Of a stretch of DNA of 38,445 nt, positions 24,931-33,380 are shown one piece after another. The DNA is from Pleurocapsa sp. CCALA 161. Its GTDB lineage: Bacteria; Cyanobacteriota; Cyanobacteriia; Cyanobacteriales; Xenococcaceae. Position numbers and translations under genes: made by a program. How positions within the stretch are numbered: the first letter of the stretch is position 1; each line of letters opens with the position of its first letter. A model generated the notes under the pieces. That model saw only the letters and a program-made list of their open reading frames with translations, had not been told where the DNA came from and searched no databases. The stretch spans positions 1 to 38,445 of the forward strand of contig NZ_PVWF01000050.1 in the NCBI RefSeq assembly GCF_003003995.1, in the 5' to 3' direction.

Positions 24931-25461
24931 ATGACATCCAAATTTGAAGATTTAAAACCTGGTAATATGGTTAGCCTCAACCACCTGGAATTACCTAGCG
25001 ATAGTTTTGAGCTACTTAGTGCTTATCTTGATGGGGAGCTATCGCCAACCCAAAGACATCAAGTACAAACCTGGATTGATCGAGATCCTCAAATCAAAAC
25101 CCTTTATACCGAACTATTGGCTTTACAGAGCCAGATACATAATTTAGAAGCACCTCCTAACCAAAAAACAGTAGGAGAAATTACAGAGCAAGTATTTCAA
25201 TCTCTTGATCGTCAGCGTCGTCAACGCAGACTGGTGCTGGGGGGAAGCGCGATCGCGGCATCTTGTTTGGCTACTATAACCAGCCTGATTATAGGAATTA
25301 TGCCTTCAGGTTTAAAAGTGGCTCACTCTCCCAGCTCAAGGGAAAATTTATCTGATAGCGTCATGTTGGCTGTAGCTTTAAACAAGCCCGCCATTAACAT
25401 TCCCAAGTCGGTTAACGGTTACAAGATGGAACAGTCACCCTCTCTAAGAAATAAGATTTAG
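24931..25461 (+). CDS. Probable membrane anti-sigma factor
   Basis: A 176-residue protein with a cytoplasmic N-terminal helical domain resembling anti-sigma domains (FELLSAYLDGELSPTQRHQVQTWIDRDPQIKTLYTELL, about residues 27-65). One transmembrane helix follows at about 105-130 (LVLGGSAIAASCLATITSLIIGIM), then a short outer tail. The zinc-binding HxxxCxxC motif of classical ZAS anti-sigmas is absent, so redox sensing through zinc is unlikely. The position 147 bp after the ECF gene is the usual sigma/anti-sigma order. The inferred role is to hold SigG at the membrane until released by proteolysis or a signal. It ends 10 bp from a convergent gene. Confidence 0.8.
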   Translation: MTSKFEDLKPGNMVSLNHLELPSDSFELLSAYLDGELSPTQRHQVQTWIDRDPQIKTLYTELLALQSQIHNLEAPPNQKTVGEITEQVFQSLDRQRRQRRLVLGGSAIAASCLATITSLIIGIMPSGLKVAHSPSSRENLSDSVMLAVALNKPAINIPKSVNGYKMEQSPSLRNKI

Positions 25462-25471
25462 CTATTAGCTA

Positions 25472-26068
25472 TTATTTCAATTCCAGCATCACAAAAGGTG
25501 GCATTAGAGATTTTGCGGGGTTACAGATCGTTATTTGCTCAAAATCTGCATAATTCAAATCAAAACTAGCGCTGTTCAAACTATTATTATTTACTCGCTC
25601 AAGACTGTAATTGATCGGCAAATCTGTAGGTAAATTACTTCGATTATTCGCCTGGGCAGAATCTTGTGTGCAGGCAGAAGAGGCAGAAATTTGTGGTTCA
25701 AACACAATCTCATTGTTATTTGACATGACAGAAGAATAATAGCGATCGCTATCCATACCGACAAAATAAGTCATCTTCCCCGCCTTGGCCAGAAAAATAT
25801 TGCCTCGAACTAAAGCTTCAGCAGGAACTAGTAAATTATCATTAGCATCTAGTTTAGATTGACGATAATAATAAAATTTTTTACCCACCTGGCAAATGTT
25901 TATGTGGTGATTCTCTGTTTCAAAACTATATACGTTTTGATAAGTAGTGTTAAGATTGCGACATTCAGCTCTTGTGACTATACTGTCGGCAACATCAGAT
26001 GATTGTCCACTCCAAAAAGAGGAGGTTATCAGTAATAGTAGCGTATTTTGTTTACACCAATTAATCAT
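25472..26068 (-). CDS. Exported protein of unknown function
   Basis: A 198-residue protein with a hydrophobic N-terminus (NTLLLLITSSFW) consistent with a Sec signal. The mature part has several Cys (ECRN, NICQV, ACTQD, ICNPA), which could form disulfides in the periplasm. An Asn/Ser-rich segment (about 130-170) separates a first domain, with NICQVGKKFYYYRQSKLD and RGNIFLAKAGKMTYFVG, from the C-terminal motif YADFEQITICNP. I recognise no family. It converges on the anti-sigma gene and is preceded by a long non-coding stretch. Expression signals are not evident. Confidence 0.65.
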   Translation of the reverse strand: MINWCKQNTLLLLITSSFWSGQSSDVADSIVTRAECRNLNTTYQNVYSFETENHHINICQVGKKFYYYRQSKLDANDNLLVPAEALVRGNIFLAKAGKMTYFVGMDSDRYYSSVMSNNNEIVFEPQISASSACTQDSAQANNRSNLPTDLPINYSLERVNNNSLNSASFDLNYADFEQITICNPAKSLMPPFVMLELK

Positions 26069-26588
26069 GACAAAGCTAAGTTTTGAGACAAAAAATTGTC
26101 TTAATATTTATTAAAGAATCAAACAAATATTCTGACTTGTTCTCAACATTATCAAGATAAGAATAGTCAGTCGTTAGTTTTATTTATATTTCTCTAGTTT
26201 AAACTCAAACAGTTAAGAGTTAGACAAGACCACAGTATACGGTCACAATATTAAGTAGCTAGGTGAAATTAAATATAAAATAACGAATTCTTATTTTTCT
26301 CCCCTATCTCCACTACTCCACTACCTCACATAAGTCTTTAAATTAATTATGCCTAGCTACTTATGCAGGAGCAGTTAACTACTAGTTCGATTCGCACTGA
26401 AGAATTAATTAGTTTGATTCATCCCTAAGAATCCCACCTAAAGGCTTTTAGTAAACGAGTGCCCTAAACGTAAAAATTCTTAATAGCAATTGCCATTAAT
26501 TCAGTTTACGCTAACAAACTAGGTAGTTTTTGAATCTTTGGCTACAAAATAAAATCGGTACATCAATCATAAAAATAAGGAATTTAGT
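26069..26588. other. 520-bp spacer before ho1 holding a MITE-like element
   Basis: The centre (26252-26363) is a short inverted-repeat element. The flanks are AT-rich and carry no gene; a 21-codon frame at 26363-26428 begins in the element's right end and is probably chance. The last ~160 bp would hold the ho1 promoter, but no consensus pair stands out. AAGGA 7 bases before the ho1 ATG is a clear ribosome-binding site. Confidence 0.55.
26252..26363. mobile_element. MITE-like element flanked by TA
   Basis: AGTAGCTAGG at 26254-26263 is repeated inverted at 26352-26361, with weaker similarity continuing inward (a shared AATTAA block) for about 27 bp in total. Both ends are bordered by TA (26252-26253 and 26362-26363), the target duplication made by IS630/Tc1-mariner transposases. 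The 108-bp interior is pyrimidine-rich and non-coding, so it is a non-autonomous element if it is mobile at all. Confidence 0.5.
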
Positions 26589-27305
26589 ATGAGCGTTAAT
26601 TTAGCCACAATGTTGCGCGAAGGGACAAAAAAGTCTCACACCATGGCAGAAAACGTTGGTTTTGTTAAATGTTTTCTCAAAGGAGTAGTTGAAAAGAAGT
26701 CTTATCGCAAGCTGGTGACCAGTCTTTATTTCGTCTATTCAGCAATGGAAGAAGAAATGGAGCGACTAAAAGACCATCCTGTATTGTCTAAAATTTATTT
26801 TCCCGAGCTAAACCGTAAACAAAGTTTAGAACAAGATTTACATTTTTATTACGGTGCTAACTGGCGCGAACAAGCAAAAAATACTCAGGCAGGTAAAGCC
26901 TATGTGGCGCGCATTCGCGAAATAGCTCAAACAGAACCCGAATTACTTGTGGCTCATTGCTATACTCGTTACTTGGGTGACTTATCTGGTGGGCAAATTC
27001 TGAAGAAGATTTCTCAAAGAGCGATGAATCTTACCGATGGTGAGGGGACAGCTTTTTATGAGTTTGAGGGTATTGCTGATGAAAAAGCTTTTAAAAATAA
27101 CTATCGCGCAGCCATGGATGAGCTACCCATCGATCAGGCTACAGCAGAAAAAATTGTTGATGAAGCTAATGCAGCTTTTGGCAAAAACATGGAATTGTTC
27201 CAGGAACTTGAAGGTAACTTGGTTAAAGCGATTGGCGTGATGCTGTTTAATACTTTAACTCGTCGTCGTACTCGTGGCAGCACAGAATTGGCTACTGCTG
27301 AGTAA
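26589..27305 (+). CDS. ho1: Heme oxygenase (biliverdin-producing)
   Basis: A 238-residue ferredoxin-dependent heme oxygenase that opens heme to biliverdin IXalpha, CO and iron, feeding phycobilin synthesis. The proximal heme ligand is H17 (KKSHTMAENVGF). The distal helix glycine-rich segment is YLGDLSGGQ. ALYFVY-like LYFVYSAMEEEM and LDQDLHFYYG-like LEQDLHFYYGANW are typical of cyanobacterial HO1. The length is normal for the family. A good ribosome-binding site (AAGGA) precedes the ATG. No phycobilin reductase gene is adjacent, so it seems monocistronic. The following psb35-like gene is convergent, with a terminator between. Confidence 0.96.
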   Translation: MSVNLATMLREGTKKSHTMAENVGFVKCFLKGVVEKKSYRKLVTSLYFVYSAMEEEMERLKDHPVLSKIYFPELNRKQSLEQDLHFYYGANWREQAKNTQAGKAYVARIREIAQTEPELLVAHCYTRYLGDLSGGQILKKISQRAMNLTDGEGTAFYEFEGIADEKAFKNNYRAAMDELPIDQATAEKIVDEANAAFGKNMELFQELEGNLVKAIGVMLFNTLTRRRTRGSTELATAE

Positions 27306-27440
27306 GTGAGTAATAAATGGGCGCAAATCAAGTTTAAAGTGCTTGAATCACTTGATTTATAGTTATAGGTAAAACTAGAGATATCAAAGCTAGTTGCTGC
27401 ACTGGGGATTTAAGCTATACAGAGATTAATAACAATAAAA

Positions 27441-27516
27441 ACAATCCTGAAAGTTGGGTTGCGGTTATGGCTAGGTTTTAAACTTAACTTAATCGCTGGT
27501 TGACTCTCAGGATTGT
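27441..27516 (-). terminator. Terminator of the psb35-like gene
   Basis: On the minus strand ACAATCCTGA (27516-27507) pairs exactly with TCAGGATTGT (27450-27441); the stem extends four more pairs with one G-U. TTTTATTGTT follows, a usable T tract. The loop is long (about 48 nt), as in the psaD terminator here. Confidence 0.6.
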
Positions 27517-27566
27517 CTGCTATTGAGGAGAATTATTTCAGTTTAAAGTTTAAGAAATTTTATTTT

Positions 27567-27800
27567 TTAAACTTTAGTTAGATTATTACTGGTGTAGGTA
27601 TCCAAAGAAAAAGCAGGGATGCGATTGCCGTGATCGGTGTCTTGTCCTGTAAAGGATTTAGCCAATAGTTCGAAGGATTCAGATTTTAGGTTGCGCTCGT
27701 GAATTGGCTTTGTTTGTTCGCCGCGAAAATAAGCTTGAGTACCAATTATTGCTGCTGCCGTCCAGCCAATCAAGATTACTGCAATTAATAAGGTTGTCAT
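27567..27800 (-). CDS. Psb35-like photosystem II assembly protein
   Basis: A 77-residue protein with one N-terminal transmembrane helix (about 3-23: LLIAVILIGWTAAAIIGTQAYF) and a hydrophilic tail with GEQTKPIHERN and TGQDTDHGNRIP. The pattern matches my recollection of Psb35 (Synechocystis Ssl2148), which binds the CP47 module and high-light-inducible proteins during photosystem II assembly. The membrane topology fits a thylakoid location. AGAGG lies 6 bases before the ATG. The gene stands alone with its own terminator. It was matched by eye, so another small cyanobacterial membrane protein is possible. Confidence 0.6.
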   Translation of the reverse strand: MTTLLIAVILIGWTAAAIIGTQAYFRGEQTKPIHERNLKSESFELLAKSFTGQDTDHGNRIPAFSLDTYTSNNLTKV

Positions 27801-27993
27801 AACTGACCTCTACTCGTGTAAGTTTTGTTTCTGTATGTAAATTAATGTAACAAAAACTTGATTTATAAACAAGATGCAATTGTTGCGGTTTCACCTAATA
27901 TTGGTAGTGAAAACCGTAATCTCAATCCAAACTAGAACGGGCGATCGCTTGCAGACCACTAAAGATAAGTATTGATCATCATAAAATTGAAGT

Positions 27994-28899
27994 TCATAAC
28001 GAGATTCGTTGTTCCGTAATCTCGTTCCAAATCAGTTTAACCGCACCCAACATACCTGCTTGATTACCCAACTGAGCAGGAAGTAACTTCAAGCCGACAC
28101 GAGAAGGAGAGACTACTCGTTGCTCGATTTCAGCTAAAGTACTGGGCAGAAAAAATTTACAGCTAGCACCAATACCCCCGCCAATGATGATCGCTTCAGG
28201 GGTAAGCACGTAGACGAGGCTAGCCAGTCCTGCTCCCAAAGCCTTCCCATAATCTTGCCAAAATTCAATCGCTGCGGGATCTCCTGCTTGAGCTAATTGT
28301 CCCATTTCGGCGGGTTCTTTACCTGTTCGACGCTGAATTGCACCAATAGAAGCATACTGCTCCAATGAGCCTTGATTACCACTGCGACAAGGATAACCAT
28401 CGGGGTTCAAAGTAATTAAACCCAATTCTCCTGCTGCACCATCGCGACCTGTAAACAATTTGCCGTTGAGGAAAATTCCGCCCCCAACACCAGTTCCCAA
28501 AGTCAACAGAATAAAATCTGTAAATGCTCTGGCAGCGCCTAACCAAGCTTCCCCCATAGCAGCGCAGTTAGCATCATTTTCTAACACGGTAGGCAATCCT
28601 GTTTGCGCCTCCAGCCAGTCAGCAACGGGAACATCATCCCAGCCAGGGAGATTGATTGATTTTCTGGCAATACGTCGGGTTTTGTCTGTCGGACCAGGCA
28701 TCCCTAAACCGATCGCCTGACAAGCATGATTTAGATTAAGCTGTTTAACTCCTTGAGCGATCGCCTTGACGACCAGTTGCGGATTGGCTGGTTGCGGAGT
28801 GGGAAGAGAAATTGTTGCCAAACAAGTGCCATCCTGTAAGAAACGCCCCAGTTTAATTGCTGTTCCCCCCAAATCTATACCTATTACCTGATCGCTCAT
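27994..28899 (-). CDS. ROK-family sugar kinase (glucokinase-like)
   Basis: A 301-residue ROK kinase, probably ATP-dependent phosphorylation of glucose or a related hexose. The phosphate-1 motif is IGIDLGGTAIKLG, the catalytic base is D109 (LENDANCAA), followed by LGTGVGGGI and GGGIGAS. The usual ROK zinc site is largely missing: the ExGH histidine is Leu (AGELGL, L161), and CxCGxxGCxE reads CRSGNQGSLE, keeping only C171. I set the start at ATG 28899; an in-frame TTG at 28908 would add three residues but has no better ribosome-binding site. It is monocistronic, and its stop lies 193 bp from the upstream end of the psb35-like gene. Confidence 0.88.
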   Translation of the reverse strand: MSDQVIGIDLGGTAIKLGRFLQDGTCLATISLPTPQPANPQLVVKAIAQGVKQLNLNHACQAIGLGMPGPTDKTRRIARKSINLPGWDDVPVADWLEAQTGLPTVLENDANCAAMGEAWLGAARAFTDFILLTLGTGVGGGIFLNGKLFTGRDGAAGELGLITLNPDGYPCRSGNQGSLEQYASIGAIQRRTGKEPAEMGQLAQAGDPAAIEFWQDYGKALGAGLASLVYVLTPEAIIIGGGIGASCKFFLPSTLAEIEQRVVSPSRVGLKLLPAQLGNQAGMLGAVKLIWNEITEQRISL

Positions 28900-29040
28900 T
28901 TGCTTCAATAGTTATCTTAAATTAACCTAATAGTTAGTTGTACAGCTTTTTCGGGCAAGATTGAACTATGAAGTATTAGTGCTTAATTATCTGTAATTAG
29001 TTGAGCTAGATAAATTGCCTTTAGGAGTTAAAGATTAACT

Positions 29041-29841
29041 ATGAAACCTTTAAGTGTAGGAAATGTTGTCAGCGCTGGATTAAGAATTTATCGTGATAAT
29101 TTTAAACAGTATTTCAAGTCAGCATTTTTAGGATATTTGTGGATCTTAGTCCCAGTTTATGGCTGGGCTAAATATTCAGCTATGATGGGCATGATTGCGC
29201 GTTTAGCATATCAAGAGGTTACCGAACAGCCAGAAACAGCTAGAGATGCACAACGTAATGTCAAGCCCAAAATGTGGGATTTTTTAGTTGCAGGCATCTT
29301 AGTTGGTCTAATCTTATTTGTCGCCATAATTCCTTTCTCCATCATTATTGGTCTGGTGGGGGCAATGGCAGGTTTTATTTTTGACCAAAATTCGCCAATT
29401 GGCATGGTAGCAGGTGTCTTACTAATTATTGTTGCGTTGCTGTTATTTGTATTTGGCTTGTTATGGCTTATTTCTCGGTTATTCCTGGTAGAGTTGCCTT
29501 TGGCGGTAGAAGAAAATGTAACTGCCACAAGTACTATTAAGAGAAGTTGGAACTTAACTAAAGGTTCTGTTGGTCGAATTCAATTAATCGTCTTAATCGG
29601 ATTTTTGATTAGTTTACCAATTCTGGTAGTAACTAATATAGCCAGCCTAATTTTCCAAACATTGATTGGCGCAGGATTGGAGAATGCCCCCAGTCTTGCA
29701 GCTATCGGCACAATATTATACTTACTGCTAGCTTTTGCAGGAGGAGCCTTGATGATTCCTTTCTGGCAAGCAATTAAGGCGGTAATTTATTACGATCTAC
29801 GCTTACGCCGTGAAGGCATGGATATTGACTTAAGAAAATAA
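29041..29841 (+). CDS. Conserved polytopic membrane protein
   Basis: A 266-residue membrane protein. An amphipathic N-terminus (KPLSVGNVVSAGLRIYRDNFKQYF) leads into a re-entrant or first membrane helix, then about four to five helices, including MWDFLVAGILVGLILFVAIIPF and the long hydrophobic stretch near 120-165. The motif WNLTKGSVGRIQLIVLIGFLI is typical of the YciC/DUF975-like and GDPD membrane-domain proteins of unknown function. No catalytic residues are apparent. TAGGAG lies 13 bases before the ATG. It converges on the large repeat protein gene with 25 bp between. The role is unknown. Confidence 0.75.
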   Translation: MKPLSVGNVVSAGLRIYRDNFKQYFKSAFLGYLWILVPVYGWAKYSAMMGMIARLAYQEVTEQPETARDAQRNVKPKMWDFLVAGILVGLILFVAIIPFSIIIGLVGAMAGFIFDQNSPIGMVAGVLLIIVALLLFVFGLLWLISRLFLVELPLAVEENVTATSTIKRSWNLTKGSVGRIQLIVLIGFLISLPILVVTNIASLIFQTLIGAGLENAPSLAAIGTILYLLLAFAGGALMIPFWQAIKAVIYYDLRLRREGMDIDLRK

Positions 29842-29866
29842 GAACCTAAAAACCTAAATTTTTGGC

Positions 29867-31909
29867 TTAATTTTCCTCATCTTGTCGATCTTTTTCCAGT
29901 TTATCTAGCTTAAAGGTAGGGGGGATCGCTTCTGGCTGAGGTGGATTGAGTCTAATTTGCCAGATCTTAATTTCTTTTTGGGCGGGAATATAGCTATCTG
30001 TACCAGAAGGAACTTGTCGGGCGATCGCGATCGCCCTTTCTAGAGAATCATCAGCAGCTTGCCTAGCAATGGCAAGAATTTGCTCCGACCATTCGTTAAT
30101 ATCCTGTATCATCTGAAAACCAACTGAACTATTAGTAGAGCCTTGTCTAGCAGTTCTAATAGCTCTAGCTAGAGCTTCTGGCGTACCCTGACTAGCCAAT
30201 TCGGTAGCTTCGCGTAGATATCTTTGCCCGTCTATTTCCTGTTGCCAAGTGGCAATTCTGCTTTGAGCTTCGGAGTATAAAGATCTGCCTGAACCAATTC
30301 TTTTCGCTGAAGCAATGGCTGCGGGATAGTTATTGGCATTGGCAAAAGACTCCGCTTGATCCAAAATTGGTCGATCTTCAACCCGCTGAATATTAGCTTG
30401 CCAAGATCTAACATCTTGTTGAGCTTCATCATATAGAGGGCTGTTGCTAGAAATCAATCTGGCTTCAGCGATCGCTCTGCGCCAAGCATTGACATTATTG
30501 CCATAGGACAATTCTCTCGCTCTGCTTAAAATGGGTTGATCTTCAATCGTTTGGATTTGCCCGCGCCAACCAGCTATTTCTTTACGGGCATCACCATAGC
30601 GAGGATTGCCACTAGGGATCAATTCTGCTTCGGCGATCGCTTCTTTGAGATTAGGAATCGTCTCTACTCTGGCTAAATCTCTGGCTTTGGACAGATGAAC
30701 AATATCTTTAGTTTCTAGCTTCCAGCGATTTTGTAGATTTTGACCTAACTGATAATATTCACTGTTCTTGTTTAATTTTTTAATTTCTTCAATTGCTTCT
30801 TCCATGCCAAATACCGTATCTAGTTTGGCGCTAGAGCCTGCATTAGCTAATATCTGCCAATCTTGATTACGCTTTTCTAGCTTGAGGCTTTTAGGAACAC
30901 GCCCTGTTAGCCGAAGTAATTCTTGCCATTCTTGGCGTTCAATTAATTGTTCAATAATAGCAACTAGTTTTTCTTTGGCTTGAGCGATAACTTCTTGAGC
31001 CTGTTGATAAGCATAGCTATTTTGCTTAATATTATCTGCTTTATCAATCGCTAGGAGCAAATCATCAATGCTGCCATTAGAAACTTGAGTCTGCGCTTTG
31101 GTGATGCTGGCGTTTTCTTCTTGAGCAATGTTGATATGATCGACGCTTTCTTCATATTTGGTCGTTGCCCAGTATTCATTAGAGCTATCTGTCAGACGAA
31201 CCGCCCAGGTGAATGCACCGTTCCAATCAGCTTCCCGCAGCTTTTGCTCTACCTGTTGATAAATTTTTTCTGCCTCTAACCAAATCGATTTCCACTGCTC
31301 AATTTTCGTTTCAACGAGTTTCTTTGCCGAGACATTGCCAGGAATTCTTCGGGCAGTGGCGATCGCTGTATCTAGTTTTCCAGCCTGAAACTGAGCCTCT
31401 CCCAATTCTAGAATTGAAGTTGCCCAGCGGTCAATATTGCGGTCAATTTCTGGTCTGAGAGGATGGTCTTTAGGTAAATCTGCCACCAATTTGATAGCTG
31501 CAAGTAAACCTTCGAGTTCTTTATCTTCAGCAGCGGATTGAGCGCAGTAGAGACGCACTGAGGCTGAGGCAAACGGCCAAAAGACTTTATTACAGCTTTG
31601 GGTCTTTGGTAGTTTAAGCAGCATTGAGGTGGCACTATAGCCAATAGCCCCAGAACACAACACCAGCAGAATACCCCAAATCTGCCAAATCTGCCAAAAT
31701 GGTTTTCTGGGATGCTTAACTTGAGTAATTGATTGACGAGTCGTAGGCATACGGCTTTGAGAAGTCACTGGAATCAAAACATTCTCAGAAAAATCTGGCA
31801 GATCGCTCTTTAAATCCGACCTTAACAGTTTTTCACTCTTTACTTTACGCTCTGAGTCTTTGCCTGTTGCATCTGAGCCAAAGTTTTGTGGTTCTTGATT
31901 TATCGCCAT
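29867..31909 (-). CDS. Large membrane-anchored helical repeat protein
   Basis: A 680-residue protein with a polar N-terminal cytoplasmic tail (1-75), one transmembrane helix (about 78-100) and a long extracytoplasmic region. From about 130 to 665 it repeats a 55-65 residue helical unit, clearest in the C-terminal half: AIAEARLISSNSPLYDEAQQDVRSW, AIASAKRIGSGRSLYSEAQSRIATW and AIAIARQVPSGTDSYIPAQKEIKIW, often joined by an EDRPIL-type linker. It resembles a TPR-like solenoid. Relatives are often labelled as chromosome-segregation ATPase-like, but no Walker motif exists here. A scaffolding role at a membrane or in the periplasm is inference. It is not in an obvious operon. Confidence 0.75.
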   Translation of the reverse strand: MAINQEPQNFGSDATGKDSERKVKSEKLLRSDLKSDLPDFSENVLIPVTSQSRMPTTRQSITQVKHPRKPFWQIWQIWGILLVLCSGAIGYSATSMLLKLPKTQSCNKVFWPFASASVRLYCAQSAAEDKELEGLLAAIKLVADLPKDHPLRPEIDRNIDRWATSILELGEAQFQAGKLDTAIATARRIPGNVSAKKLVETKIEQWKSIWLEAEKIYQQVEQKLREADWNGAFTWAVRLTDSSNEYWATTKYEESVDHINIAQEENASITKAQTQVSNGSIDDLLLAIDKADNIKQNSYAYQQAQEVIAQAKEKLVAIIEQLIERQEWQELLRLTGRVPKSLKLEKRNQDWQILANAGSSAKLDTVFGMEEAIEEIKKLNKNSEYYQLGQNLQNRWKLETKDIVHLSKARDLARVETIPNLKEAIAEAELIPSGNPRYGDARKEIAGWRGQIQTIEDQPILSRARELSYGNNVNAWRRAIAEARLISSNSPLYDEAQQDVRSWQANIQRVEDRPILDQAESFANANNYPAAIASAKRIGSGRSLYSEAQSRIATWQQEIDGQRYLREATELASQGTPEALARAIRTARQGSTNSSVGFQMIQDINEWSEQILAIARQAADDSLERAIAIARQVPSGTDSYIPAQKEIKIWQIRLNPPQPEAIPPTFKLDKLEKDRQDEEN

Positions 31910-32190
31910 AAATTATCTGAGTGTGATGCCAGTAACTTTAGGTTTGATTTACCCATCGTAACGGTTAAATCGTAACTTATCTTATCACCTGATTTTGTTG
32001 AGTATATATCGTGAATGCGTCAAGTCAATGAAGTTTTGCTCAAGGACATATCTCTAGCTCTTGAGTCTAAAACCATGAAACCAGTTAATTCGATCATTAC
32101 AGTTTTTTACACTCAATTTGCAATTAGCTTTTAGATGACCAACCGATTGTAAAGGTAATTTTCTTAAAGTCAAACCTTTTAAGCTAACTT

Positions 32191-33084
32191 TCATTCGCTT
32201 TTTAAGTCAGCAATTAGCTGAGTTAGTTGTGCTTCATCGGCTTGATATACTTCCCCACAAAACTGACAAATTGCTTCTGCGCCTTCATCTTTTTCAATCA
32301 TGTCCTGTAGCTCTGCTGTTCCCAACATTTTAAGTGCGCCTAATACTCTTTTCCAAGAACAGCCACAATAAAAACTGACGGGATAAGATTCAGGAAAGAT
32401 AAATAATTCTAAATCTCCCAATAATTCTCGCATCATTTCTTCTAGACTTTTACCCGCCTGCAACAACGGCGTAAATCCAGATAATTGAGATACACGAGAC
32501 TCCAATAGCTCAACTAAAGACTGATCTCTGGCTGCTTTAGGCATAATTTGCAGTAATATACCACCTGCTGCGGTAACGCCCATATCACCGACGAATACTC
32601 CTACTAGAAGGGCAGAAGGAGTTTGTTCAGAAGTTACTAAATAGTTGGCTACATCTTCTCCTACTTCACCAGAAACCAGATTCACGGTACTGGAGTAAGG
32701 TTGTCCATAACCCACATCCCGAACTACGTGCAGATAGCCATTGTAACCCACTGCTTTGCCCACATCCAGCTTGCCTTGATCGTTTGGCGGTAGCTCTACG
32801 CTCGGATGTTGAACATAGCCCCGTACCGTACCATCCAATCCTGCATCAGCTAAAATTGTTCCTAATGGACCATCTCCTTTAACGTGAATATTGACCCTAG
32901 AATTCTCTTTCTTCATGCTTGAGGCTAATAATAGCCCTGATGCCATCGATCTGCCTAAAGCTGCGGTAGCAACGTAGGAGAGTTTATGTCTGCGTCTAGC
33001 TTCTTCGGTGAGGTTAGTTGTGATTACGCCAACTGCTCTAATTCCTCCATCGGCTGCCACGGCTCTAATTAATTTATCTGTCAT
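32191..33084 (-). CDS. hslO: Redox-regulated chaperone Hsp33
   Basis: A 297-residue chaperone that holds unfolding proteins under oxidative stress. The C-terminal zinc switch is complete: C240-x-C242 (YCGCSW) and C273-x-x-C276 (ICQFCGE). Oxidation of these cysteines releases zinc and activates dimerisation. The N-terminal domain shows LGRSMASGLLLAS, VKGDGPLGTILADA and VSGEVGEDVANYLVTSEQTPSA, all family signatures. The ATG start at 33084 is unambiguous. It is transcribed alone; a 281-bp spacer lies before the repeat-protein gene, which is on the same strand. Confidence 0.95.
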   Translation of the reverse strand: MTDKLIRAVAADGGIRAVGVITTNLTEEARRRHKLSYVATAALGRSMASGLLLASSMKKENSRVNIHVKGDGPLGTILADAGLDGTVRGYVQHPSVELPPNDQGKLDVGKAVGYNGYLHVVRDVGYGQPYSSTVNLVSGEVGEDVANYLVTSEQTPSALLVGVFVGDMGVTAAGGILLQIMPKAARDQSLVELLESRVSQLSGFTPLLQAGKSLEEMMRELLGDLELFIFPESYPVSFYCGCSWKRVLGALKMLGTAELQDMIEKDEGAEAICQFCGEVYQADEAQLTQLIADLKSE

Positions 33085-33380
33085 TGGAATTAAATAGGAT
33101 TAAATATTGTTGCTATGCAAGCTACAGATTATGCTAACGCGAGGACTAGGCTTTTTTCAAATTTAGGTCTAATAGTCAATTGTCAACGTTTTTTTACCAC
33201 AATAATTATTAATCCTAAGACCCAAATTCTTGCTTTTTTATCTAGTTATTAAAAAAGATTTAGTTGATTATCTATCAATGCTAAAATATTGATTTAATAA
33301 GTATTTGCTATATTATTAAATTAAAATGCTAGTACTTTTTAAATTAAATAAAACTTACTATCTGTAGTTAAACATAGTTT

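Noticed and set aside
26363-26428. 21-codon ORF (MQEQLTTSS...) before ho1
   Set aside because: Its ATG is created by the right end of the MITE-like element, there is no ribosome-binding site, and it is too short to support.
27544-27576. 10-bp A-T hairpin spanning the psb35-like stop codon
   Set aside because: No T tract follows on the minus strand. The downstream hairpin at 27441-27516 is the better terminator.
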